This document shows, in pieces, positions 35,913 to 45,099 of a stretch of 54,881 nt of DNA. The DNA lies in assembly GCA_011523945.1 (NCBI GenBank), contig WTFU01000151.1:1-54881 (forward strand), given 5' to 3'. Position 1 is the first letter of the stretch. Every line of letters starts with the position of its first letter. This DNA is from Mariniblastus sp. Lineage in GTDB: Bacteria > Planctomycetota > Planctomycetia > Pirellulales > Pirellulaceae. The notes under the pieces are model-generated. The model had not been told where the DNA came from, ran no database searches, and was given only the letters and a program-made list of their open reading frames with translations. A program made the translations under genes and the position numbers.

Positions 35913-37835
35913 ATGCAAAATCAAACACGAAGAACCGCGTTAAAAATATTAGGGACCTCCTGCGCGGCAATTTCCTTACCTTCAACGGTGACTGCATTCC
36001 ATCCCAAGTCCGTTAAACCAATCCGATTGGGTGTGATCGCTGATTTGCATGGCGGACTAGCTTCTGATGCAGAGTCTCGACTCGACCAGTTCTTAAACTC
36101 AGTGGCAGAACAAAAGGTCGATGCACTCGTTCAACTCGGAGACTTTGCCTATCCCAATAAGAAACATCAACGCTTCAGTGATAAATTCAATGCAGCCCAC
36201 GAGAACACCATTCATGTCATTGGAAACCATGAATTTGACTTTGGACTGGGAAGAGACGATTGCTTTAAAGCGTGGGGAATCGAGTCGGCATACTATCAAC
36301 GCGACGTCGGGGAAATTCGAATTCTCGTTCTCGATGGCAATGAAAAAAACTCGCCCACCTATGCCGGCGGCTACCACTCCTATATCGGCAAACAACAACA
36401 GGCCTGGCTTGCTCAACAACTGGAACAAACTGACAGGCCAGTCTTAATCCTTAGCCACCAACCCCTGGCCGGTCAATCTGCGATCAACAACGCCGTTGAA
36501 ATTCAGCAATTGCTGACAAACTATAGAAGTAAAATTCTCTTGTGCATCAACGGGCATGCACACGTTGATTCGTTACTTCAGGTCGACGGGGTTACGTACC
36601 TCCATATCAATTCCGCATCGTACTACTGGGTTGGCGGTAAAAAACGGATGGCGTACTACCAAGATCCACTTTACACCACGCTTACCATCGATCTTGCTAA
36701 CTCGGCTATCCACCTAGAGGGAAAATCTACTGATTGGAAACAAGGTGACTCTCCCACGACCGTTAACTTCTTTGAACGGGAGAACGCAGCATCTGAATCG
36801 ATCGTCGTTCCGGCAATCCGTGAACGAAAAATTACTCCTTCCACAACAGGTCAAAAAATCACTACGTGGCCTCAGGGAATCCACACTCCTGAACCAGAAA
36901 AACCGACGAAGCTAAAAGTGATGACGTGGAATATTTGGGGTCGGCTCAATCAGAATCCGCGCTACACACTTAAAAACAAAACAGCCCGAAAGCGAACAAT
37001 CGAGATCATTCAGGAAAGTGGGGCTGATGTTATTGCCATGATCGAAACGTATGGATCAGCGGCAGAGATCGCCGAGTCACTTGGATTTTTTCATTACACT
37101 CCTTCGGCAGATGCGAATCTGTGCATTTTTAGCCGCTATCCACTTTCGAATATTGAGCCGCTCAAAGGCCTTTCGTCTTTTTCTTTTATTGCCGCCACTG
37201 CGACGCTACCGAGCGGACAAAAAGTTCGAATCTATGACATTTGGTTGACCAGTAGTGGACGTCATATTGTCGAGATCAAAGACAAAAAAATCTCGGATCA
37301 AGATTTTTGCAAAGGCGATGACATTCGATTTGATATGCTCCAAAAATTTCTCGACCACGAAGACGTCCAAAGGCATCTCGCTAACTCAAACGATGTCCCG
37401 GTCATTGTTGCCGGCGATTTCAACTGCGTTTCGCACCTTGATTACACAGCAGCCACTCGGGACAGCAAGCTCAACCAATCGCGGATCTTGCCGATCAAAG
37501 CTTCCAAAGCGATGCACAAGTATGGATTTGCCGACACCTTTCGCGACGGGAATCCGGATATTCTTGCCACTACTCTGGGATATACCTGGACCACGGTTGG
37601 CCCTGATTACACCTACATTTCAGACAAGGGGTTTGTTCCTGTCAAAGAAAACCCAGAACCGGAATACCGGGATCCTTACACGCGTATCGACTTCATCTAC
37701 TCCATCGGCTCTCGCTTAAAGACCAACAACTCGCGCGTGATATCACATCACTCTTCGGAATCAAAAAGAAGTTTCCCCGAGTTTCCGTCCGACCATGCCG
37801 CGGTTTTGACTGAGTTTGATGTAAACAACCGATAG
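35913..37835 (+). CDS. Fused calcineurin-like metallophosphoesterase + endonuclease/exonuclease/phosphatase (EEP) protein
   Basis: A 640-aa exported protein. The N-terminus is Tat-like (QTRRTALKILGTSCA). Residues ~35-260 are a calcineurin-like phosphoesterase with all main motifs: DLH (Asp44, His46), GDFAY (Asp77), GNHE (Asn105-His106), His182 in SHQP and GHAH (His215, His217). A ~65-residue linker leads to an EEP domain (~333-635): TWNIWG (Asn340), MIET (Glu378), AGDFN (Asp502, Asn504) and a C-terminal SDHA. Both active sites look complete, so the protein should hydrolyse phosphate esters at two sites, outside the cytoplasm; substrates such as phosphodiesters, sugar phosphates or nucleic acid are inferred. 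The 5' end (35933-36069) is repeated at the far end of the efflux island. The start has no clear Shine-Dalgarno site. Confidence 0.92.
   Translation: MQNQTRRTALKILGTSCAAISLPSTVTAFHPKSVKPIRLGVIADLHGGLASDAESRLDQFLNSVAEQKVDALVQLGDFAYPNKKHQRFSDKFNAAHENTIHVIGNHEFDFGLGRDDCFKAWGIESAYYQRDVGEIRILVLDGNEKNSPTYAGGYHSYIGKQQQAWLAQQLEQTDRPVLILSHQPLAGQSAINNAVEIQQLLTNYRSKILLCINGHAHVDSLLQVDGVTYLHINSASYYWVGGKKRMAYYQDPLYTTLTIDLANSAIHLEGKSTDWKQGDSPTTVNFFERENAASESIVVPAIRERKITPSTTGQKITTWPQGIHTPEPEKPTKLKVMTWNIWGRLNQNPRYTLKNKTARKRTIEIIQESGADVIAMIETYGSAAEIAESLGFFHYTPSADANLCIFSRYPLSNIEPLKGLSSFSFIAATATLPSGQKVRIYDIWLTSSGRHIVEIKDKKISDQDFCKGDDIRFDMLQKFLDHEDVQRHLANSNDVPVIVAGDFNCVSHLDYTAATRDSKLNQSRILPIKASKAMHKYGFADTFRDGNPDILATTLGYTWTTVGPDYTYISDKGFVPVKENPEPEYRDPYTRIDFIYSIGSRLKTNNSRVISHHSSESKRSFPEFPSDHAAVLTEFDVNNR
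35933..36069. repeat. 137-bp direct repeat, right border (within phosphoesterase gene)
   Basis: The intact partner of 27183-27319, coding for residues ~7-52 of the fused phosphoesterase. Confidence 0.85.
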
Positions 37836-37875
37836 AGCGCGGGGCTGACATGAGACGAACCTAACGACAGAACCG

Positions 37876-39105
37876 TTAACTAGCAAGAAGATTTAAATTC
37901 TGATCACCGCTGCCAAATCGACCTACATCCACGTTATGTTCGTTCAGTATTTCCAGCCACAAATTACACAGTGGGGTCGGGCGTTCCAGAACCGAGTGAG
38001 ATTGATGATGAAAGCCGCCACCCGCCACAATCGTAGGGAGGTTATTACAGGTGTGATTGGACGCATCACCGAAATTACTGCCCAAAACGACCGTCGTGTG
38101 ATCTAGCAGCGTTCCGTCACCCTCTTGGATTCCATCCAAATCAGCCAGAAACTGATTTACATGCTGGATAATGTCACTCTCAACTCTAAATAATTTTTCG
38201 AGAACGTCTTTCTTTCCACCATGATGTGAGAGCGTGTGCCAGCCTCCCGTCGCACCGGGAACTTTGATCGCACCATAAATCCAGTCCATTGAAAATGTGA
38301 TTACGCGGGTGGAATCCGTTTGAAAAGCGAGCTTCGACAGCTCAAGCATATTCTTGATCTTATTTGAAAAAGCAAACTCTACATCGGTGTTTAGAGTGTT
38401 GGGCACCTCCGGTTTTTGTGCATTCAACCAGAAAGCATCGTGCTCAATCTGTTTCTCAAGTTCAGTGATTACCACTCGATAAGAATCAATCTTGGCAGCA
38501 TCACCGCCCGACTTCTCCAACGTTTTTATATCTCGATAGAGGCAGTTCACCACCAGTTGATCATTGGCAATTTGTTGGCGTTTCGCCAGTAAATCTTCTT
38601 TTCCAAACAGCTTATCAAAGACCTTCGTCTCGTCGTTCATGGGAGGAATCGCAATTCCGCGATTATTCCACGAACATCCCCATCCGCGATCGTAAATACT
38701 AAGGGGAAGGAAGGGGAATCGTGTCTCGTTTCCTATGTGTTGTGCAAGGACTTGATCTACAGAAATAGAATTAATGAAATTCGGAGACTCGGGTTTAGGG
38801 ACTCCCGTTAAAAATGATTTCTCCGAATCGTGATTACTCGTCTCCATCCCGGGATGAAAAAGATTTTGAAAAACCGTTAACTTATCTTTGGTTTTTATTC
38901 CCGCAAGATACTTCGAGCTCGACAAATCACCCCGAGCGGCCGGAAAAAAATTAGGACGATAGAATCCAAGGGAATTGCAGATGAACATGACGCGACGTGG
39001 TGGCGTTGCTCGCTTTGGTATCGCTTTGCGAAGATCGAGCGAATGGAGAGCTAGGGGCAGAGCCGCACCAAACTTCAGAAAATCTCGCCGACTTGCATAG
39101 CTCAT
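37876..39105 (-). CDS. DUF1552 Tat-exported protein
   Basis: A 409-aa DUF1552 protein with a Tat signal (SRRDFLKFGAALPLALHSL). The body shows typical blocks: RVMFICNSLGFYRPNFFP, HDSEKSFLTGV, SISVDQVLAQHIG, RVITFSMDW, GGWHTLSHHGGK, and DHTTVVLGSNFGDASNHTCNNLPTIVAGGGF. These resemble an alkaline-phosphatase/sulfatase-related fold, and such proteins are nearly always encoded beside a DUF1592-type cytochrome gene, as here. The start overlaps the stop of that gene (ATGA), so the two are translationally coupled. Biochemical role unknown. Confidence 0.93.
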   Translation of the reverse strand: MSYASRRDFLKFGAALPLALHSLDLRKAIPKRATPPRRVMFICNSLGFYRPNFFPAARGDLSSSKYLAGIKTKDKLTVFQNLFHPGMETSNHDSEKSFLTGVPKPESPNFINSISVDQVLAQHIGNETRFPFLPLSIYDRGWGCSWNNRGIAIPPMNDETKVFDKLFGKEDLLAKRQQIANDQLVVNCLYRDIKTLEKSGGDAAKIDSYRVVITELEKQIEHDAFWLNAQKPEVPNTLNTDVEFAFSNKIKNMLELSKLAFQTDSTRVITFSMDWIYGAIKVPGATGGWHTLSHHGGKKDVLEKLFRVESDIIQHVNQFLADLDGIQEGDGTLLDHTTVVLGSNFGDASNHTCNNLPTIVAGGGFHHQSHSVLERPTPLCNLWLEILNEHNVDVGRFGSGDQNLNLLAS

Positions 39106-41975
39106 TTCTCTTCTCCCTCAAGCGAGTATACGAGTACCTTTTTGATCAAGTCCCGTACTCGACAGTCATCCGGATCATTTTCAATTAAATTGAACAAATC
39201 GATCCGCTGTTTAAGCGTTGGCTTGTAACCACTGGCAAACTCAAAAAACTTCTTCGCGAAATTATAAGCCACTTTTTTATGGTCCAACAATAAAGCCTGT
39301 TTCAGACCAAAAACATTTCCAAACTCCTGATTGCCAATTTCCCCTGATGCGTCTACCTCCTGGGCAAGATCGTAGTAACCATTCAAGCGGAATTGAAATG
39401 TTCCACGGTGTGGTTTCTCAACGCGGTATTTTGTTCGCCACCCACCAGTGGTATCAAAATTCTCAAGCGCAAAACCATAAGGATCGATGCTCTTATGACA
39501 AGCGTAACACGCCGGATCACTCTTGTGTCGTTCGACCTGTTCCCTAAGCGTAGCAGCGGTTTTTCCATGCTCTGGCTCAATCGCCTTCACCTCTTCAGGT
39601 GGTGGCGAAAGGGGTGTGCCTACAATGTTCTTCGAAATCCACGCGCCTCGCAAAATTGGCGAAGTCACAAACCCATCGGTGGTCACCTTTAACACGCTCC
39701 CCATCGTCAACAGACCGCCACGTGGAACCTCGGAGGAAAATGAAACCTTACGCATTTTCTGTCCAACAACACCTTCGATTCCATAGTGCCTGGCCAAACG
39801 CTGATTTAAAATCGAAAAGTTTGAATCGATTAAATTACCCACCGGTAAGTTTTCCCGTATTAAATACTCCAGGTAAGCAGTCGTTTCCATGGGCAGGTAA
39901 TAATCTAAAAGGTCGTCGTAATGCGGATAAAGTTTTAGCGAAGGCGTAATCGTTCGCCACGACCTTAGATTAAGCCATTGCTCGCAAAACGATTCGACCA
40001 TTCGGTTACTTTTTTGATCACTCAGCATGCGTTCTATTTGACCATCAAGCACTTCATCGCTGATTGGGCCTTCATTCGCGAGACCGAGGAGCTCGTCATC
40101 CGGCACCGACAACCAGAGGATACGGGCGAGTGCAGCAACTTTGGAATACGAAGGACTGGAGTGCTTGCCAGGCACCATCAGAAAACGGGGGGACACAATC
40201 ATGGCTTTCAACGCCAGTTTAGCCGCTTGAGAAAACTCCTGATTCTTCGCCAACCGCCGCAGCCCTAAACCGAAATAAGATTTAAGTTCGTTATCACTCA
40301 AATTAGACGAGAAGGCACGCGCTGCAAATCGGCGAACGACTCGTTTTAAATCGTCAGGTGAGTTCGCATCGACAACTACTTTGGTTTTTGGATGATCTAA
40401 CTTAAACCCTACCAAGACATCGAGCTTACCAATCGACGCCAAAGATCTGCCATCCAAACTAAAAGAATCAGTAATTAAAAACTTGATGAACCGTTTTGTT
40501 GTCGGCCTGGTAAAAGGGATCGGTTGCTCATTTGCCAATCTAATTTCAAGATCACCTTCGATGATCGGGTCACCCCACGTCTTGCCGTCATCGGAAACAA
40601 AGACTGAAAACTTTCGCACTTGACCATTTCCATTGCCTCCTGACCACGTGGCGTAGGACAGCCCCTCTATTTCGATCTGCCGCGGGTTTTCAAGAATTAC
40701 AAAATGGGGTGAATCGGCGATGGTCGGTTCGAATCGAGTGTGCCAGAACGTTCGGTTAGAACCATCCTGCATTTTTTCTTTTTCCATTCCCTTCTGGAAA
40801 CTGCTGACCGTTAGCTTTCCACCAATCTTTTTTAGATTGGATTGGAAGCCCGAAACGACGGTTGGTTCAAGCCCCTGGTTTTGCCCTCGCTCGGGTGAAA
40901 TTTTGAGGGATAGTTCGCCAAAAACGGTCGGATACGGTTTTGGCGGCCATTGCTCTTGAATAGGCCCCCGCACTTTCAGTTGCTTGATATACGCACCCTC
41001 GGTGGGATTTTTATTGCGGTACGTATGCTGTGAGTAACAATGCACCGACACGTTCTCCCCTGGATTCAGGAAAACACGGACGGAATGAGATTCTAATTGC
41101 CGATTGCTAAGTGAAATGACATCAAGCAATCTTTGAGGTTGTGGGCGGTCATCCGCGTAGTAGTATTTTCCGGAATGAACTTGAATACTGACATCACCGT
41201 CGAATTCACCTACCTTCATGGCATCAAAAGTTAGGTCATACCATCCCGCTACGGGCGGCTCAAAATTGTCATAAAAAAATGAATAACTGTTACCGTTGTT
41301 CGCTCGAGTCCACGACAACAGCGTGCCTTCCTTGTAGTCCCGAACGTAGATATTGTATGTCTCATGACTATCTCTCAGCTTGTTAGTTATCCAAATTTTT
41401 TCCTGTGGAAAACCTTCCACTGGAAATGCATGCTGGACCAATTTATCTGCAACTGAAAAGTAGGATTCGATCTGTTCCTTGCTTAGTTGAATTCGCCGGT
41501 CAGAATCAAAATCGTTCGTACCACGGTCTTCTGGAATTTCATTTTCCAATTCAAGATTGGTTCCCAAAAGATCATTCACGCTATGAACAAACTCATGCCT
41601 GCTGATTCGGCGAAATGAACTTGGAGCCGTTTCATTCTGACGGGCGGCAAGCCATTTTAATATCACCTGTTTTTCAGCAGCCGTTGGCTGCTCCATGTCG
41701 CTTGGAGGCATCTTGCTTGTAATCAAGTTTTCGAATAAGAACGTGCCATCAAAATCGCCTTGCTCCAACAATCCGACAAGATTAAGGCCACCTTCTCCTC
41801 CCTCGCCATGGCAATCAAAGCAATACGCGGCAAGTAGCTTTTCCGCCTCCACCTGATTGGAATTGGTAGATACGATTCCTTGAGAATCCGCTCGCGCCAT
41901 CGTTGAAATCGCAATCAACATTGTGAAACAAATCACGACGAAACCAATCGGTTGATTTATTTTTTTAATGCACAC
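39102..41975 (-). CDS. Planctomycete cytochrome c protein (PSCyt1-DUF1587-DUF1592-DUF1588-DUF1585)
   Basis: A 957-aa exported protein and first gene of the pair with the DUF1552 gene. After a signal peptide comes a PSCyt1-type haem site (YCFDCHGEGGEGGLNL) and a DUF1587 block (RRISRHEFVHSVNDLLGT). A middle region (~200-520) has beta-rich, discoidin-like segments (DGKTWGDP, RFIKFLITDSFSLDG). Then come DUF1592 and the DUF1588 haem-like site CYACHKSIDPYGFALENFD, and the DUF1585 tail FGLKQALLLDHKKVAYNFAKKFFEFASGYKP. Two CxxCH sites imply a dihaem protein that works in the periplasm. Only planctomycetes and relatives carry this architecture in number. Electron donor and acceptor unknown. Confidence 0.94.
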   Translation of the reverse strand: MCIKKINQPIGFVVICFTMLIAISTMARADSQGIVSTNSNQVEAEKLLAAYCFDCHGEGGEGGLNLVGLLEQGDFDGTFLFENLITSKMPPSDMEQPTAAEKQVILKWLAARQNETAPSSFRRISRHEFVHSVNDLLGTNLELENEIPEDRGTNDFDSDRRIQLSKEQIESYFSVADKLVQHAFPVEGFPQEKIWITNKLRDSHETYNIYVRDYKEGTLLSWTRANNGNSYSFFYDNFEPPVAGWYDLTFDAMKVGEFDGDVSIQVHSGKYYYADDRPQPQRLLDVISLSNRQLESHSVRVFLNPGENVSVHCYSQHTYRNKNPTEGAYIKQLKVRGPIQEQWPPKPYPTVFGELSLKISPERGQNQGLEPTVVSGFQSNLKKIGGKLTVSSFQKGMEKEKMQDGSNRTFWHTRFEPTIADSPHFVILENPRQIEIEGLSYATWSGGNGNGQVRKFSVFVSDDGKTWGDPIIEGDLEIRLANEQPIPFTRPTTKRFIKFLITDSFSLDGRSLASIGKLDVLVGFKLDHPKTKVVVDANSPDDLKRVVRRFAARAFSSNLSDNELKSYFGLGLRRLAKNQEFSQAAKLALKAMIVSPRFLMVPGKHSSPSYSKVAALARILWLSVPDDELLGLANEGPISDEVLDGQIERMLSDQKSNRMVESFCEQWLNLRSWRTITPSLKLYPHYDDLLDYYLPMETTAYLEYLIRENLPVGNLIDSNFSILNQRLARHYGIEGVVGQKMRKVSFSSEVPRGGLLTMGSVLKVTTDGFVTSPILRGAWISKNIVGTPLSPPPEEVKAIEPEHGKTAATLREQVERHKSDPACYACHKSIDPYGFALENFDTTGGWRTKYRVEKPHRGTFQFRLNGYYDLAQEVDASGEIGNQEFGNVFGLKQALLLDHKKVAYNFAKKFFEFASGYKPTLKQRIDLFNLIENDPDDCRVRDLIKKVLVYSLEGEEK

Positions 41976-42040
41976 GATTTTTCTGACCCAATCTATCTAT
42001 CATCTCAACAACCATCCTAGCATCTATTGCAGCGAGGGCC

Positions 42041-43477
42041 TCACTTCGATCTCTTTCGAGACCGTTCCGATTTGGTTTTGAACTCGGGTGTAGTTTTTGT
42101 TGGCAACCACTTTAGTAGACGATCTTGAATCACCTTGTATTCGGGATTGCCGGCAAGATTATTAAATTCATCAGGATCATTTCGGTGATCATATAATTCT
42201 TTTGCTCCGTCTTCATAGACAATTAATCGCCAGTCCTTACTACGTATGGAGTGATTTCCGTAGTACGAAGATGTAATTGCCGGTCGATCTCTTTCTGATG
42301 CTGGGTCTTGGAGCTGCGGAACAAGAGAGAGCCCCTCAAGCCGTGCGTTTTTCGGTAATTTGCACAAGTCAATTAATGTCGGATAAATATCGAGCAAACT
42401 GGCTGGTTGTTGGCATGGCTCGCCCGGCTTGATTCCCGGCCCAGAGATTAACAACGGAACCCGCGTCGATTCTTCCCAGAGCGTTCGCTTGGCCCAGTGC
42501 TGTTTTTCGCCGAGATGAAATCCGTGATCACTCCACAATACGACCACCGTATTTTCAGCATGCGGACTCGACTCTAATGCATCCAAAACGATGCCAACAC
42601 AATGGTCTGCGAAACTAACGTTTGCTAAATACGCCTGAGTAAGGCTTCGCTGCTTGCCATGCTGGACGACTTCGGCATGGGTTGGTGCTACCGCATAATC
42701 GTTGATTCCTAGAAAATTATTTGGCAAGTCATCAAGATCAGACTTTGGGTTGTTTGGTAACGCTAACTGGCTCGCATCGTAAAGATCGAACCATTTGGGT
42801 GGAGCGTAGAGTGGCACATGCGGACGAAAGAAACCGACGGACATGAAAAAGGGTTTATCAAATGTTTCCTGTAATGCTGCCGCAGCATTCTTTGCCAATT
42901 GATAATCCGCCATTTCTGCGTCCGCTTCTGGATACTCACCCCAATCCCAAGCTCGACTCCAGTCGGAAGGTCGGTTGAGCGGTTTCGGAGAATTAGGGCC
43001 TTTCTTTCTCCCAAGCGAGCGGTCGATGTCTCCAGCTAATCGCCCACTAAATCCGTGGTGCAAGACTTTACCACCTGACAGCGTGTAATAACCATTGTCT
43101 TTGAAATACCGCTGCAAGGTAGGGATGTTGTTCAGTGCCGGCAGGTCGTCATACTTCGGGCCGATTTCGTAACTACCGTGGGTCGTCGCGGCGACCCCTG
43201 ACATCACGCTCGCACGAGAAGCGGAACAGACGGGAACATTGCAATGTGCGTTCGCGAAATTTCGACCGCGCGCGGCCAGCGCATCCATATTGGGAGTTAC
43301 CACTCCGGGGTAGCCCCCGAGAAAACCCGTCCAGTCATTAAGATCATCAATACAAATCAAAAGAACATTCGGGGAAGTAGCAGGCCCATCCAGCTGTTGA
43401 GCAGCATTTACTACGTTCGCCAGCAATACTAATAAAGCCAGAGTGGCAAAGAACCTTGTTGCCTTTTTTATTACCAT
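42041..43477 (-). CDS. Sulfatase, iduronate-2-sulfatase-like, CSASR motif
   Basis: From ATG 43477 the product is 478 aa with a signal peptide (ATRFFATLALLVLLANVVNA). I choose this start because it aligns with that of the neighbouring paralogue; an in-frame codon at 43507 adds ten residues. Metal ligands are Asp44-Asp45 in CIDDLNDWTG; the maturation motif is CSASR (Cys84), the Ala form of CxPxR. GFFRPHVPLYAPPKWF, WSDHGFHLGEKQHWAKRTLWEE and the C-terminal KELYDHRNDPDEFNN complete an iduronate-2-sulfatase-like protein. It lies downstream of a second sulfatase with a similar leader (124 bp gap). Confidence 0.93.
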   Translation of the reverse strand: MVIKKATRFFATLALLVLLANVVNAAQQLDGPATSPNVLLICIDDLNDWTGFLGGYPGVVTPNMDALAARGRNFANAHCNVPVCSASRASVMSGVAATTHGSYEIGPKYDDLPALNNIPTLQRYFKDNGYYTLSGGKVLHHGFSGRLAGDIDRSLGRKKGPNSPKPLNRPSDWSRAWDWGEYPEADAEMADYQLAKNAAAALQETFDKPFFMSVGFFRPHVPLYAPPKWFDLYDASQLALPNNPKSDLDDLPNNFLGINDYAVAPTHAEVVQHGKQRSLTQAYLANVSFADHCVGIVLDALESSPHAENTVVVLWSDHGFHLGEKQHWAKRTLWEESTRVPLLISGPGIKPGEPCQQPASLLDIYPTLIDLCKLPKNARLEGLSLVPQLQDPASERDRPAITSSYYGNHSIRSKDWRLIVYEDGAKELYDHRNDPDEFNNLAGNPEYKVIQDRLLKWLPTKTTPEFKTKSERSRKRSK

Positions 43478-43600
43478 TATTTTCCGATAACCTATTTCAA
43501 CGACCAAACAGCGAGGGGGTGATTGATTCGTAAGCCCCGATTAAGCGTTTTCCTGCTCCACTTTATTGTAACTTGTTGAGATTGTTATTTGCGTGATTAG

Positions 43601-45022
43601 TTAATTTGTGCCTTTCCGTTGAGGCAGATTGATTTGAGGGATTTTTGATCTCAAACGCTCGATCACTTTCTTGGCCTCAGGAGAAAGAGATCTTGCCGCC
43701 AAATTGTGCCACTCATTTGGATCATTCTTGTGATCGTAGAGTTCTTCGCTTCCGTCAGCGTATCTTATGTACCGCCAGCGCTCATCTCGCACGGCATGGT
43801 TGTTTTGCCCAAGCGTAGAAATCGCAGCGTGATTCCAGTCGGCCTCAGGATTTTCCAATAAACGTTGCAAACTGACTCCCTCAAGCTTGGGATTCTCTGG
43901 TAGTCCACATAGATCAATGAGGGTTGGGTAAAGACTCAGTAATTCAACGGGCTTGTTTGTCTTACCTTTAATTCCGTCGGGAACACTGATAATCAGTGGA
44001 ACGTGTGTCGTGCGTTCCCAGAGCGAAAACTTTGACCAGCGTTGTTTCTCGCCAAGGTGATAACCGTGGTCTGAAAAGAGAACAACAATGGTGTTTCTTG
44101 CATGCGTACCCCGGTCCAGTGCATCGAGAACTCGCCCTAGTTGCTGATCCGTCCATCGAACGCAGGCGAGATAACATTGAACCGCTTCTTTCCAGCGACC
44201 TTGATCGCGCATCCAGTCATGAGTCGGAATCTTTGGATTGCTCATGGATACGATGCGTGCGGCATCGGGAATATCACTCCAGTCATTTTCGTCAACGCGC
44301 GGCAATTGTACGTCCTTGATACTTTCGTAAACATCGCGGGGTGGGAAGAACGGTACGTGCGGGCGATAGAAACCGCAAGCGAGGAAAATTGGCTTGCCGT
44401 GTTTGATGCTAAGTTGTTCGGTGACCCACGTGGCAACGACATGATCGGTAAACTTTGATTTGTCATAATCCTGAGGGCCAAAGTCCCAGGTGCTATGCCA
44501 TTTCTTTGGCTTGTTTTGAATTTTTTTATCAAGCCCCTTGAGCCACTGTCCCGAACGTGGTCCCACGATATCGAATTGCTGCCTGAGATTAACCCCCCCA
44601 TGAAACACCTTTCCCGCGGTTAGCGTTTTGTAACCACTGGCAGCAAAATGGGCTGGCAGGCTGACATGTGAGTTGAGAAACTCAGGATGTTTCGAGACAT
44701 GATAATGGTTGTCGTAGAACCCGGTCGTCGAAGGCCGCTTTCCCCATAACAAACTGACTCGTGACGGGTTACACATCGTCCCCTGGCAGTGAGCATTCGT
44801 AAATAACATACCGCGAGATGCCAACCGATCCATATTCGGCGTGTGCGTCTGCGAGTGACCGCCAAGACACCCAACCCAGTCATTTAAATCATCGACGGCA
44901 ATGAAGAGCACATTAGGCGATGCTGCAGGCTCATCCAAGTGCTGAGCAGCGTTGATCTCACTTGCCAGCAACACCCCAAGGGCCAGTGTGGTAAAGAATC
45001 TTGTTCCGTTTTCAATTATCAT
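43601..45022 (-). CDS. Sulfatase, iduronate-2-sulfatase-like, CNPSR motif
   Basis: From ATG 45022 the product is 473 aa; a longer frame from 45058 only adds residues read from a 13-bp tandem repeat, so I reject it. The signal peptide and next ~25 residues closely match the sulfatase encoded just downstream. Asp44-Asp45 (AVDDLNDWVGCLGG) and CNPSR (Cys84) fall at the same positions as in that paralogue. GFYRPHVPFFPPRDVY and FSDHGYHLGEKQRWSKFSLWERTTHVPL complete the core. The two are tandem duplicates that diverged in the rest of the domain, so substrates may differ. Confidence 0.93.
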   Translation of the reverse strand: MIIENGTRFFTTLALGVLLASEINAAQHLDEPAASPNVLFIAVDDLNDWVGCLGGHSQTHTPNMDRLASRGMLFTNAHCQGTMCNPSRVSLLWGKRPSTTGFYDNHYHVSKHPEFLNSHVSLPAHFAASGYKTLTAGKVFHGGVNLRQQFDIVGPRSGQWLKGLDKKIQNKPKKWHSTWDFGPQDYDKSKFTDHVVATWVTEQLSIKHGKPIFLACGFYRPHVPFFPPRDVYESIKDVQLPRVDENDWSDIPDAARIVSMSNPKIPTHDWMRDQGRWKEAVQCYLACVRWTDQQLGRVLDALDRGTHARNTIVVLFSDHGYHLGEKQRWSKFSLWERTTHVPLIISVPDGIKGKTNKPVELLSLYPTLIDLCGLPENPKLEGVSLQRLLENPEADWNHAAISTLGQNNHAVRDERWRYIRYADGSEELYDHKNDPNEWHNLAARSLSPEAKKVIERLRSKIPQINLPQRKGTN

Positions 45023-45027
45023 TATTT

Positions 45028-45063
45028 CCCAATGACCCTTCCCAATGACCCTTCCCAATGACT
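45028..45063. repeat. 13-bp tandem repeat, ~2.8 copies
   Basis: The unit CCCAATGACCCTT occurs at 45028 and 45041 and partly at 45054. It lies directly upstream of the sulfatase start codon (on the minus strand) and could vary in copy number by slippage. Confidence 0.8.
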
Positions 45064-45099
45064 AATGCGCGGTGGCGACTGGGTCATTCGTCAAGCGAG

